DNA of 16,332 nt from Actinomycetes bacterium (GTDB taxonomy: Bacteria; Actinomycetota; Acidimicrobiia; Acidimicrobiales; Acidimicrobiaceae), in assembly GCA_021844725.1 (NCBI GenBank), contig JAKBSX010000012.1, forward strand, positions 1-16,332, in the 5' to 3' direction. This document shows, piece by piece, positions 8,321-13,636 of the stretch. Within the stretch, counting starts at the first letter, position 1. Every line of letters begins with the position of its first letter. The notes beneath the pieces are model-generated. The model saw only the letters and a list, made by a program, of their open reading frames with translations. It ran no database searches and had not been told where the DNA came from. Both the position numbers and the translations under genes were made by a program.

Positions 8321-8593
8321 CTATTGCTTTGGCATGCTAATCTCTAATTCGTTATAGCGTGGTGGTATTTGCTTTGAATGGGCTTTCCAGTCCTCCCGAA
8401 TCCCGCGGCGGATTGGGTATCCAAAGTTTGCTGCCGTTTCCAGGTAGCCCTCTATCGCTTCTCGTGCCATCTCAATGGCTTGTTCTCTGGTCTCACCCTC
8501 AGTTACAACGTCAGGAAGCTCGGGCGCGGTTACGGTATATCCACCCTCTGGTTGAGCAGTGAGTATGATTTCAAATTCTTCGAGCTTATCCAT
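8321..8593 (-). CDS. hicB: HicB-family antitoxin, apparently without HicA
   Basis: 90-aa protein of the HicB fold: EFEIILTAQPEGGYTVTAPE (residues 6-25) gives the two beta strands with the GGY turn, then LPDVVTEGETREQAIEMARE and AIEGYLETA form the helix. The start is ATG with an AAGGA ribosome site five bases upstream. HicB proteins normally neutralise a small double-stranded-RNA-binding-fold mRNA nuclease, HicA, encoded next to them; none is visible on either side. No ribbon-helix-helix DNA-binding tail is evident in the C-terminal ~35 residues. It may therefore be a solitary HicB, or the remnant of a pair whose toxin has been lost. Family assignment is strong; activity is unknown. Confidence 0.85.
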   Translation of the reverse strand: MDKLEEFEIILTAQPEGGYTVTAPELPDVVTEGETREQAIEMAREAIEGYLETAANFGYPIRRGIREDWKAHSKQIPPRYNELEISMPKQ

Positions 8594-8839
8594 GTTGTTC
8601 CTTCGAGTAGAACGTTTGTAGGAGGCTATCTTGTTGTAATTCCATCATATCTCAAATAAGAAGGCCTGAATAGGGTTGTTGACGGTGTCGGCATCCCTAA
8701 TCTATCCCTACTATTGGGCGACGGTCCATTACAACCTTCATCCTGCGTGGACTATAGATCTCAGGTAAATACCCAGGTGAAGGGCAAAATCAGGGCGACT
8801 ATGGACGACCGTGTCGAACCCCGTAGACGGTTCAGATAG

Positions 8840-8884
8840 AACTCATAACCCGAAGGTCGCTGGTTCAAATCCAGCCCCCGCCAC
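8840..8884 (+). other. Attachment-site scar: 3' half of a CAT-anticodon tRNA gene
   Basis: The stretch reads as the 3' half of a tRNA: anticodon loop CTCATAA (8842-8848, anticodon CAT), 3' anticodon strand CCC, variable region, T-stem GCTGG with loop TTCAAAT and partner CCAGC (8859-8875), acceptor strand CCCCGCC (8876-8882) and discriminator A (8883). CCA is not encoded (CTA follows). The sequence to the left cannot pair with the anticodon stem, and no D-arm or GGCGGGG acceptor strand precedes it, so this is not a complete gene. Integrases commonly recombine at the anticodon-to-3'-end part of tRNA genes and leave exactly such a copy at the far end of the element. Met elongator is the likely identity; Ile2 or fMet also carry CAT. 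Confidence 0.8.
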
Positions 8885-8890
8885 TAAAGA

Positions 8891-8913
8891 AAGTGCAGTT
8901 CAGTAATGCACTT
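8891..8913 (+). terminator. Hairpin just past the tRNA 3' end
   Basis: AAGTGCA (8891-8897) pairs with TGCACTT (8907-8913) around a 9-base loop, followed by a pyrimidine-rich run (CGCTCTCTCTCCC). Seven bases after the tRNA discriminator this is where the terminator of the original tRNA gene would sit, which supports the view that the sequence to the right is the native tRNA flank. Confidence 0.4.
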
Positions 8914-9138
8914 CGCTCTCTCTCCCGTCGGTGAGAACGCGTCTGGGTCTCTCGGACCCGGGAGTCTCATAGCATCCGGGCAGCTTGGCGAAATTGCTCG
9001 TGCGCTTCAAGTCGGTCTCGGATAGCCGATTCGCCCGTGTCCAGATGGGTCGAACCACCTAGTGGTCCGTCGCTGAAATGAGGCGGTGGTCGCGAGTGGA
9101 TCAGCCAGGGTGTGCGCTAGATCGTGGGAGCCGAAACT

Positions 9139-9684
9139 ATGACGAATCCGTTTTTGCAGAGCATCGCCAGCAATTTTCAGACGGCGTTGCGACTGATGGA
9201 GGCAGCACTGGCGGATTGCCCTGACGACCTATGGGAGACGGACCTGTGGCCGGACGAAGCGCCGACGATCCAGATACCACAAGGTGGATTGCATGGCTCC
9301 GCGCCGTGGTTCTTGGGGTACCACGCGCTGACGACTCTCGACTACGACCTCACTGCCGAATTCGAGCCGTGGCAACCGCCACACCCCTTCGACGATAACA
9401 CGTGGTCCTTTCCCAACCGCATGTTCATGAAGTCCGAACTCCTCGGGTACCTCGCCTACTGCCGCGATAGGGTGCGCCGAACGCTTGACGACCTCACCGA
9501 GACCGCGGCAGCTCGCGCCATTCCTGTGCTCCACCGATATCACGGCATGTTGTATGGAGTAATTCTCGGCGGCATCCCGCTGCACGTTCTTGAACACGCT
9601 TCCCATATTCGCCAGTTCCTCACCGTCGCCGGGGTCGAGGTACGACCCATGCCCGGTGATCGTGGGTACCTTTCGGAGGGCAAC
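9139..9684 (+). CDS. DinB-like four-helix protein, 181-182 aa
   Basis: The start is the ATG at 9139, with GGGAG eight bases upstream; an in-frame GTG at 9124 lies within that ribosome site. DinB-like proteins are four-helix bundles with a three-His metal site, and some act as thiol S-transferases or hydrolases; the exact role of this one is unknown. Visible here: N-terminal helix (SNFQTALRLMEAALADCPDD), GYHALTTLDYD with His62, a later helix with LHRYHGM, and PLHVLEHASHIRQFL with His149, His153 and His156, which can supply the remaining ligands and is the best family signature. Length is normal. The gene stands alone on what I take to be the host side of the tRNA scar and has GC-rich, well-kept coding sequence. 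Confidence 0.82.
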
Positions 9685-9868
9685 TGAACCACCCATGCCA
9701 GTTCGGAGACGAGCCACTAGCTAGGGAGTTTGCGAGTGATATGGCGCACAATCCTACAATGACTCGGTAACAGACGCCGACTTGTGCGCGGTGGTGTCTG
9801 GATGAAGTCTAGATGGGAAAGAAGCTGACACAAGACTGTTGCGCTGCTGGGTTTGATAATGGAGTGTC

Positions 9869-9994
9869 ATGACGGCGACAAGTGAGGAGCATAGACCTCA
9901 AATTGGTAGGCATGTGAGACCTATGAAGTACGAGCGACCTGACATCGTGTTCGTACTAAGGACGTTTGCATCCAAACCGTGTAGCTATGGTTGA
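9869..9994 (+). CDS. Short peptide gene with YERP motif, doubtful
   Basis: 41-codon frame, ATG preceded by GGAG at a short 4-base spacing. The peptide contains MKYERPDIVFV. The YERP-plus-hydrophobic pattern resembles the leader region of actinobacterial lasso-type RiPP precursors, but the Gly usually following is missing and no maturation enzymes are nearby. It lies just before a decayed gene and overlaps its 5' region. Could be a chance frame; kept only as a candidate. Confidence 0.2.
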   Translation: MTATSEEHRPQIGRHVRPMKYERPDIVFVLRTFASKPCSYG

Positions 9995-10426
9995 GATTCA
10001 GTGGTTCTGGTGCAGCGTGACTGTTGCCGAAATTGACGGGCCAGTGCACGCCTACATGCGTGCTGCACCGGGATGCTGGCCGTTCTATTGCTCGCTCCTC
10101 AACAGGAAGTACCCAGGTGCTGTCAAACGAACAGGTCCACCACAAAGACTCGTCGATGCCTATGCTGCACAGCACAGTACGAACACCGAGCGACGGAATC
10201 ATCAGTCAATTGCTCTACATCTCATTAGTCTTTGTGCTGGATTGAAACGCGGGTTTCTAGCGAGTACCGGAGGGCGTTGATCGGTCAGATGGCGTAACGT
10301 GACTGCGCCCGGTACTTAACCGGCACCGACTTCGTTTACCGTCACGGTGAGAGATGTAGTTGATGCTGGAGAGAATGCAATTCTTTGTGTCGTGCATGAT
10401 TGGGAAACGGAGCTGCGCTCTGGGGC
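9987..10426 (+). pseudogene. Decayed DUF5946-like gene
   Basis: Residues such as EIDGPVHAYMRAAPGCW, then LVDAYAAQHS, then NHQSIALHLISLCAGLKRG, match the layout I recall for DUF5946 proteins (Asp-Gly-Pro...Pro-Gly-Cys-Trp, DAYAxQH, SxAxHLxxLC). The usual N-terminal CxxC pair is not intact (Trp-Phe-Trp-Cys here). The frame meets TGA at 10278 and TAA at 10317, yet the same frame then resumes family-like sequence (TVTVRDVVDAGENAI, then VVHDWETELRSG) up to the left end of an IS-like sequence near 10427. Two in-frame stops and the insertion indicate a pseudogene. The function of the family is unknown. The start is uncertain: ATG at 9987 or TTG at 9966. Confidence 0.6.
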
Positions 10427-10590
10427 TGTTGACCATCCCCCCGCTGGCCGGACACCTCAACTAGGAGGTATCCATGCCAGCAGTGACCGAAGAACATCCC
10501 AGGTCAGAGCGACGGCGCACCCTGTATCCGAAGGCGTTCAGGAAGGACGCCGCGGCGCTCGTCGTGAACGAGATACGCTAGATCCACGCC
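10427..10590 (+). mobile_element. Left-end remnant of an IS3-like element
   Basis: TGTTGACCATCCCCCCGCTG (from 10427), a short GGCCGGACACC stretch and a perfect AGGAGG resemble the terminal inverted repeat and leader of actinobacterial IS3-family elements. The orfA-like start that follows stops after 35 codons, and no transposase body, orfB or right end is seen. It interrupts the end of the DUF5946-like gene. The match is from memory and the right boundary is a guess. Confidence 0.4.
10474..10581 (+). pseudogene. Truncated transposase OrfA N-terminus, 35 aa
   Basis: ATG preceded by AGGAGG at 10463-10468 with a 5-base spacing. The peptide includes RRRTLYPKAFRKDAAALVV, the pattern of the first helix of IS3-type OrfA helix-turn-helix proteins (Arg-rich start, Y/F-x-x-x-F-[RK]-x-D-A-x-x-L-V). 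It stops at TAG 10579-10581, well before the helix-turn-helix would be complete, and nothing related follows in other frames. A non-functional fragment that keeps a strong ribosome site. Confidence 0.45.
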
Positions 10591-10602
10591 ATCCTCTCCG
10601 CT

Positions 10603-10633
10603 GCCATCCATCAAGCTGTACGCTGTGGATGGC
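10603..10633. repeat. 8-bp inverted repeat upstream of the mrr promoter
   Basis: GCCATCCA (10603-10610) and TGGATGGC (10626-10633) are exact complements separated by 15 bases. The repeat ends about 29 bases before the -10 box of mrr, so it could be an operator for that gene, or a terminator for transcription entering from the IS remnant. Confidence 0.35.
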
Positions 10634-10658
10634 TCCTGTACCCGTCTGCGGCGTGCTA

Positions 10659-10674
10659 TGCTATAATCGGCTCA
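10659..10674 (+). promoter_or_regulatory. Extended -10 promoter for mrr, apparently leaderless
   Basis: TGCTATAAT (10659-10667) is a perfect extended -10 element (TGnTATAAT). Its last T is seven bases from the A of the mrr ATG at 10674, the normal distance from -10 box to transcription start, so the mRNA would begin at or next to the start codon. No ribosome-binding sequence precedes the ATG, which fits. The -35 region (around 10638-10644) is weak, as is common with extended -10 promoters. Confidence 0.6.
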
Positions 10675-11540
10675 TGACAGCCACGACCGTCCCACAGTAT
10701 CACGAGCTGATGTGGCCAGTGTTGACCGCTCTCAGGGAATTGGGCGGGTCCGCCACGGTCAAGGAGATGTACGAGCGGGTCGTCGAAGACGAGCACTTTT
10801 CCGAAGACCAGCAGGCTGTGTCGACCAAGGATGGTCGCATGTCCGAGATCGAGTACCGCCTCCACTGGGCGAGAACCCACCTGAAGGGGATCGGCGCGAT
10901 CGAAAACAGTGCTCGTGGTGTCTGGACCGTAACCGACAAGGGCCAAACGATCACGCCGGACCATATGAGGACCGATGTGAAGACGTATCGAGACGAAGTC
11001 CAGCGTCGAACGAAACAGAAGCAGGTTTCGAGCGGCGCAGCCGCGGAAGCTGGCGATGAGGAACTGGACACCTGGAAGGATCAACTCATCGCCCGGCTCC
11101 TCCTCATCCCGCCGGACGGCTTCGAACGACTCACTCAGCGACTGCTTCGTGAGGCAGGATTCGTTAATGTCACTGTCCTAGGCAAGAGCGGGGACGGAGG
11201 TATCGACGGCGTCGGTGTGTACCGACTGTCCCTCGTCTCATTTCCTGTCTACTTTCAGTGCAAGCGATACAAAGGAACCGTGACGGCAGGAGCCGTCCGA
11301 GACTTTCGAGGCGCCATGGCAGGCCGTGGAGAGAAGGGCCTTCTCATTACGACGGGTTCCTTTACCAAGGATGCTCAGAACGAGGCCAGTCGGGACGGAG
11401 CGCCCCCTGTTGAGTTGATTGATGGGGATCGGCTCTGCGACCTCCTCCGTGACTATCGGCTGGGCGTGGACGTCCGAGAGCGCGTCGAGCTTGAGGTTGC
11501 ACTCAACTCCTCGTTCTTCGACGAGTACGGCTCCGCCTGA
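10674..11540 (+). CDS. mrr: Mrr-type restriction endonuclease (type IV), 288 aa
   Basis: Mrr proteins cut modified foreign DNA. The N-terminal ~95 residues form the Mrr winged-helix domain (YHELMWPVLTALRELGG, later GVWTVTDKG at 82-90). After a charged linker comes the Mrr catalytic domain (about 148-260): FERLTQRLLREAGF with Glu151, GKSGDGGIDG with Asp178, FQCKRY with Gln195 and Lys197 (the Q-x-K form of the PD-ExK site), RDFRGAMAGRGEKGLLITTG and PVELIDGDRL. All key residues are present. ATG 10674 is chosen because the Mrr_N domain starts there and a -10 box sits seven bases upstream; the frame is open further left, but that part overlaps the IS and DUF5946 remnants and is not Mrr-like. Single gene, convergent with the copper cassette. 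Confidence 0.92.
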   Translation: MTATTVPQYHELMWPVLTALRELGGSATVKEMYERVVEDEHFSEDQQAVSTKDGRMSEIEYRLHWARTHLKGIGAIENSARGVWTVTDKGQTITPDHMRTDVKTYRDEVQRRTKQKQVSSGAAAEAGDEELDTWKDQLIARLLLIPPDGFERLTQRLLREAGFVNVTVLGKSGDGGIDGVGVYRLSLVSFPVYFQCKRYKGTVTAGAVRDFRGAMAGRGEKGLLITTGSFTKDAQNEASRDGAPPVELIDGDRLCDLLRDYRLGVDVRERVELEVALNSSFFDEYGSA

Positions 11541-11544
11541 TTGT

Positions 11545-11580
11545 CCCCCTCGTCCAAGGCGTAATGATCCTTGGGGAGGT
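11545..11580 (+). terminator. Weak hairpin after mrr
   Basis: CCAAGG (11554-11559) pairs with CCTTGG (11569-11574), with possible extension through CCT and AGG on the outer side. Located just after the mrr stop. No T-run, so termination is only suggested. Confidence 0.3.
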
Positions 11581-11608
11581 TGCCTGATCCGTCCGCCATG
11601 TCTTTTCT

Positions 11609-11618
11609 GGGTATACCC
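11609..11618. repeat. Palindrome GGGTATACCC
   Basis: Perfect 10-bp palindrome made of the same half-site letters (GGGTAT and ATACCC) as the csoR operator at 11966-11982 but joined back to back. It lies beyond the csoR stop. It may be a second weak contact site for the regulator or coincidence. Confidence 0.3.
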
Positions 11619-11629
11619 CTCTCTGAAGT

Positions 11630-11657
11630 CGTATAGATCGTCTACGAATGCTATACG
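11630..11657. terminator. Long imperfect hairpin downstream of csoR
   Basis: CGTATAG (11630-11636) pairs with CTATACG (11651-11657), and inside it TCGT (11638-11641) pairs with ACGA (11644-11647) around a two-base loop. It begins 15 bases after the csoR stop on the minus strand, so it is a good candidate transcription end for the copper cassette, though without a T-run. Confidence 0.4.
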
Positions 11658-11671
11658 GTCGTTGTTCCCCC

Positions 11672-11939
11672 TCACCGGTAGCAGACCGCTAAAATCCTAT
11701 CGTCAGCTTCCTGGCCACAGGCAGCGACAGCATTGACGACGCAGTGGGTCAGGCGGTCGTCGAGTAGTTCGAGGGCGACGGCTTGAAGTGCACGGGTCGT
11801 CGCCGAGATCTGGTCAAGGATGTTGCTGCAGTACGTGTCCTCTTCGACTATACGTTGAAGACCATGGACTTGACTTTCGATCCGTGAACGCCGCTTTGAG
11901 GAGCGCAACTTTCTCGTCGATGTAACCGGGCATCGTCAT
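11672..11939 (-). pseudogene. csoR: CsoR-type copper repressor with a one-base frameshift and a changed ligand
   Basis: CsoR/DUF156 proteins are all-helical repressors that leave DNA on binding Cu(I). The start is ATG at 11939, with AAGGAGG eight bases upstream, giving MTMPGYIDEKVALLK. The family pattern then continues in another frame (RRSRIESQVHGLQRIVEEDT, then YCSNILDQISATTRALQAVA, then LLDDRLTHCVVNAV). One extra base in the TTT at 11895-11897 accounts for the switch. Copper sites in this family are Cys, His and Cys; here Cys (TYC) and the last Cys (THC) are kept, but the His four residues before it is Arg (DDRLTHC against the usual DDHLxHC). The C-terminus ends early after ADDRILAVCYR. 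Either a pseudogene, a sequencing error in a homopolymer, or a regulator with changed sensing. A TTG at 11908 could start a shortened protein. Confidence 0.8.
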
Positions 11940-11962
11940 GGGGCAGCCCTCCTTCTCTAGAG

Positions 11963-11982
11963 AGTATACCCCATAGGGGTAT
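11963..11982 (-). promoter_or_regulatory. CsoR-type operator overlapping a -10 box
   Basis: ATACCCC (11966-11972), ATA, GGGGTAT (11976-11982) is a perfect inverted repeat of the kind bound by DUF156 repressors (ATACCCC...GGGGTAT). On the minus strand TATACT (11968-11963) fits a -10 box and overlaps one arm, 23 bases before the csoR start, so a bound repressor would block csoR transcription. A further half-site GGGGTAT lies at 11989-11995. Autoregulation is inferred from position. Confidence 0.65.
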
Positions 11983-12016
11983 CAACCAGGGGTATCCGCC
12001 GAGTCGGGGATGTGGA

Positions 12017-12568
12017 CTAGGAGACGGTGAAAGAGGCATACATCCCGTCGGCATAGTGCCAGGGCACGTCACACAGGAGTTCGTAGTTGCCAGGAGGGAG
12101 AGTGAGTGTGACCCAACTCCTGGAGCCTGTCGAGATGCCGTTGCCCGGACCAGCTCCACAGGAGGTGGATGCTTCGCCAAGACTTTGCGACTCGTTGATC
12201 TTGCCATCCGACCCGACGGGTCGGGTGCCGACCCCATAGGCTGGCATGGGAAGGACGAGGAACTCGTGGTTGAGCGCTCCGTAGTTCGTGACGATGAACG
12301 TCACCTGACCTGTGGAGATGCTTGACGAACTCGGTATGAGGCGGAGCATCATTGGCGCTTGGCGTATCATGCCGCCGCCAGCGTCGTATAGGCCGACCTG
12401 GACGATCCGACTCGCCGAATGTGACGGTTCACACGACGTGAGCGACGGTGCTGCCGTCGTACTTTCGTGGTTTGTCGCAACAAGCCCACCGATGCTGGCG
12501 GTCGATGCTGCGGCAAGCAGCACGACGACGACGATCAGGAGTCCGTGAGAGCGAAGGCGTTGAGCCAT
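12017..12568 (-). CDS. Exported blue-copper (cupredoxin, sulfocyanin-like) protein
   Basis: 183-aa protein with a hydrophobic N-terminal segment (residues 9-30) acting as signal peptide or membrane anchor, then a cupredoxin domain. Type 1 copper ligands are visible: His101 (GALNHEFLVLP), and Cys166, His171 and Met176 in LLCDVPWHYADGMYASF, giving the C-x4-H-x4-M spacing typical of sulfocyanin-like proteins. It would bind one copper outside the membrane and carry electrons or store copper. The start ATG (12568) shares one base with the TGA of the SHOCT gene, so translation is coupled; a GTG one codon upstream is an alternative. Transcribed with the SHOCT gene, with the csoR gene behind it, which fits a copper-linked unit. 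The partner oxidase or reductase is not in the window. Confidence 0.85.
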   Translation of the reverse strand: MAQRLRSHGLLIVVVVLLAAASTASIGGLVATNHESTTAAPSLTSCEPSHSASRIVQVGLYDAGGGMIRQAPMMLRLIPSSSSISTGQVTFIVTNYGALNHEFLVLPMPAYGVGTRPVGSDGKINESQSLGEASTSCGAGPGNGISTGSRSWVTLTLPPGNYELLCDVPWHYADGMYASFTVS

Positions 12569-12834
12569 CACCGTTCCCGGAGCGTGGCAAGCGTCTTCTT
12601 GAACTGCTCCTCGTCGATCTCTCCTCGGGCGAGTCGCTCTCGGAGGATGGCCTCATGGTCCGACGTCGGGCTAGATGTAGATCCGGACGGCGTGTCATGG
12701 CTATGGCCGAGGTAGCGCACGAGTGCTACGACACCAAACACGACAATCGCCCAGAAAATCACCATGGCGACCACCATGACAATCCACATGCCGACTCCCC
12801 AGCCTTGGTTACCCCATCCCCATCCATACATCAT
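12568..12834 (-). CDS. SHOCT-domain small membrane protein, 88 aa
   Basis: The start is the first of two ATGs at 12834, with GGAGG at 12843-12847; a longer TTG start would fall inside that ribosome site. The Gly-Trp-rich N-terminus (MMYGWGWGNQGWG) leads into one membrane helix (about 15-40), then a Ser/Thr-rich linker and a SHOCT motif at the C-terminus (HEAILRERLARGEIDEEQF, 60-78). SHOCT motifs are short oligomerisation or targeting modules, and this short Trp-rich form is often encoded next to copper or heavy-metal genes. First gene of the copper cassette. Family firm; function unknown. Confidence 0.85.
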   Translation of the reverse strand: MMYGWGWGNQGWGVGMWIVMVVAMVIFWAIVVFGVVALVRYLGHSHDTPSGSTSSPTSDHEAILRERLARGEIDEEQFKKTLATLRER

Positions 12835-13636
12835 GCGTGACACCTCCAACCGCTTACCGTCAGTCTAGAGCTGATCGGCAGCGCTAGCCTAGAGGAGAAA
12901 GTCCCTTCATTTCGTGCAATGTTGATTTCTTTATTCACGCGGTTGCTATGTGTATGTATTTCCCGCAGAAAATAAGGACTTGGTCTACTTGCTTGATGTG
13001 AGCCCTTATCTTCTCTTACCAGTCAGTAGATGCTTCCTCGATGACATGTCTTTGACGAAGAATGGGAAGTTAATGAATTTTGCTATTTTATAAGTCCATG
13101 TATATTTTCTACAAAATCACAAAGATCAATAGCCAGACTTTTTATGCGTTGTATTGGCAAATCCATTATCGGCACCTATCCCGGCTTAAATCTTTTATAC
13201 CATGAATATTATATAAAGCGGTAGACGACTGAAATCATATTTTAAATATTAAAGCTAAAACCTTAGTTTAGATTACAATTAGGTAAACTATTGTTTACTC
13301 TAATACAATTATCAAGAGCTTTTGATAATCATCATATATGTGCAAAGCAAATAACGTACATTGGCGATCGATTCTTAATTTATTAGCAAGATATCTAAAG
13401 CTGATGTATTGTGGTCTTACCGGTGCAGTATGCATGATAATAAGGCGGGAAATGAATTGTAGAAAATCTGAGAACGTGTGGTTATGGCAACTGGCATAGA
13501 TGTGGGACAGGTATTTTCCCAAACAGTAGGCGACGTGCGAATGATCTATCCGGTGTTTTCATCAAGGACATGTTCTTCTCTGAAATACCATATAAACTAA
13601 TAGTAGGTATGTTAGAATATTGGAGTTTCTTATAAT
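12835..13636. other. AT-rich stretch without a gene, upstream of the CRISPR-Cas genes
   Basis: About 800 bases between divergent units. From about 12,900 the sequence turns AT-rich, unlike the copper cassette. I looked for a CRISPR array and saw no regularly spaced repeat. An imperfect inverted repeat is present at 13278-13304 (ATTAGGTAAAC, loop TATT, GTTTACTCTAAT). Promoters of the copper cassette and of the cas operon must lie here. It probably marks the left border of the acquired CRISPR-Cas segment. Confidence 0.5.

Larger units (their letters stand above)
8594..9138. other. Island-host junction region without an intact gene
   Basis: About 545 bases holding the tRNA-half att site. On its left is sequence with no visible gene or integrase; on its right are hairpins and a minus-strand open frame of 49 codons (8967-9116) that has no usual start codon but ends in a protein-like stretch (SAIRDRLEAHEQFRQAARML), perhaps the tail of a lost gene. 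Confidence 0.4.

Noticed and set aside
8821..8884. Complete tRNA-Met gene
   Set aside because: No acceptor 5' strand, D-arm or pairing 5' anticodon strand precedes the loop; only the 3' half is present.
10347..10673. Longer start for the Mrr protein, adding 109 residues
   Set aside because: This part encodes the DUF5946-like remnant and IS sequence in the same frame by chance; the Mrr N-terminal domain and a -10 box both place the start at 10674.
11238..11675. 145-aa minus-strand frame across the end of mrr
   Set aside because: Mostly antisense to the Mrr catalytic domain and lacks any family signal.
12850..13636. Possible CRISPR array next to the cmr genes
   Set aside because: No repeat unit of 25-40 bases recurs in this stretch; only isolated short repeats were seen.
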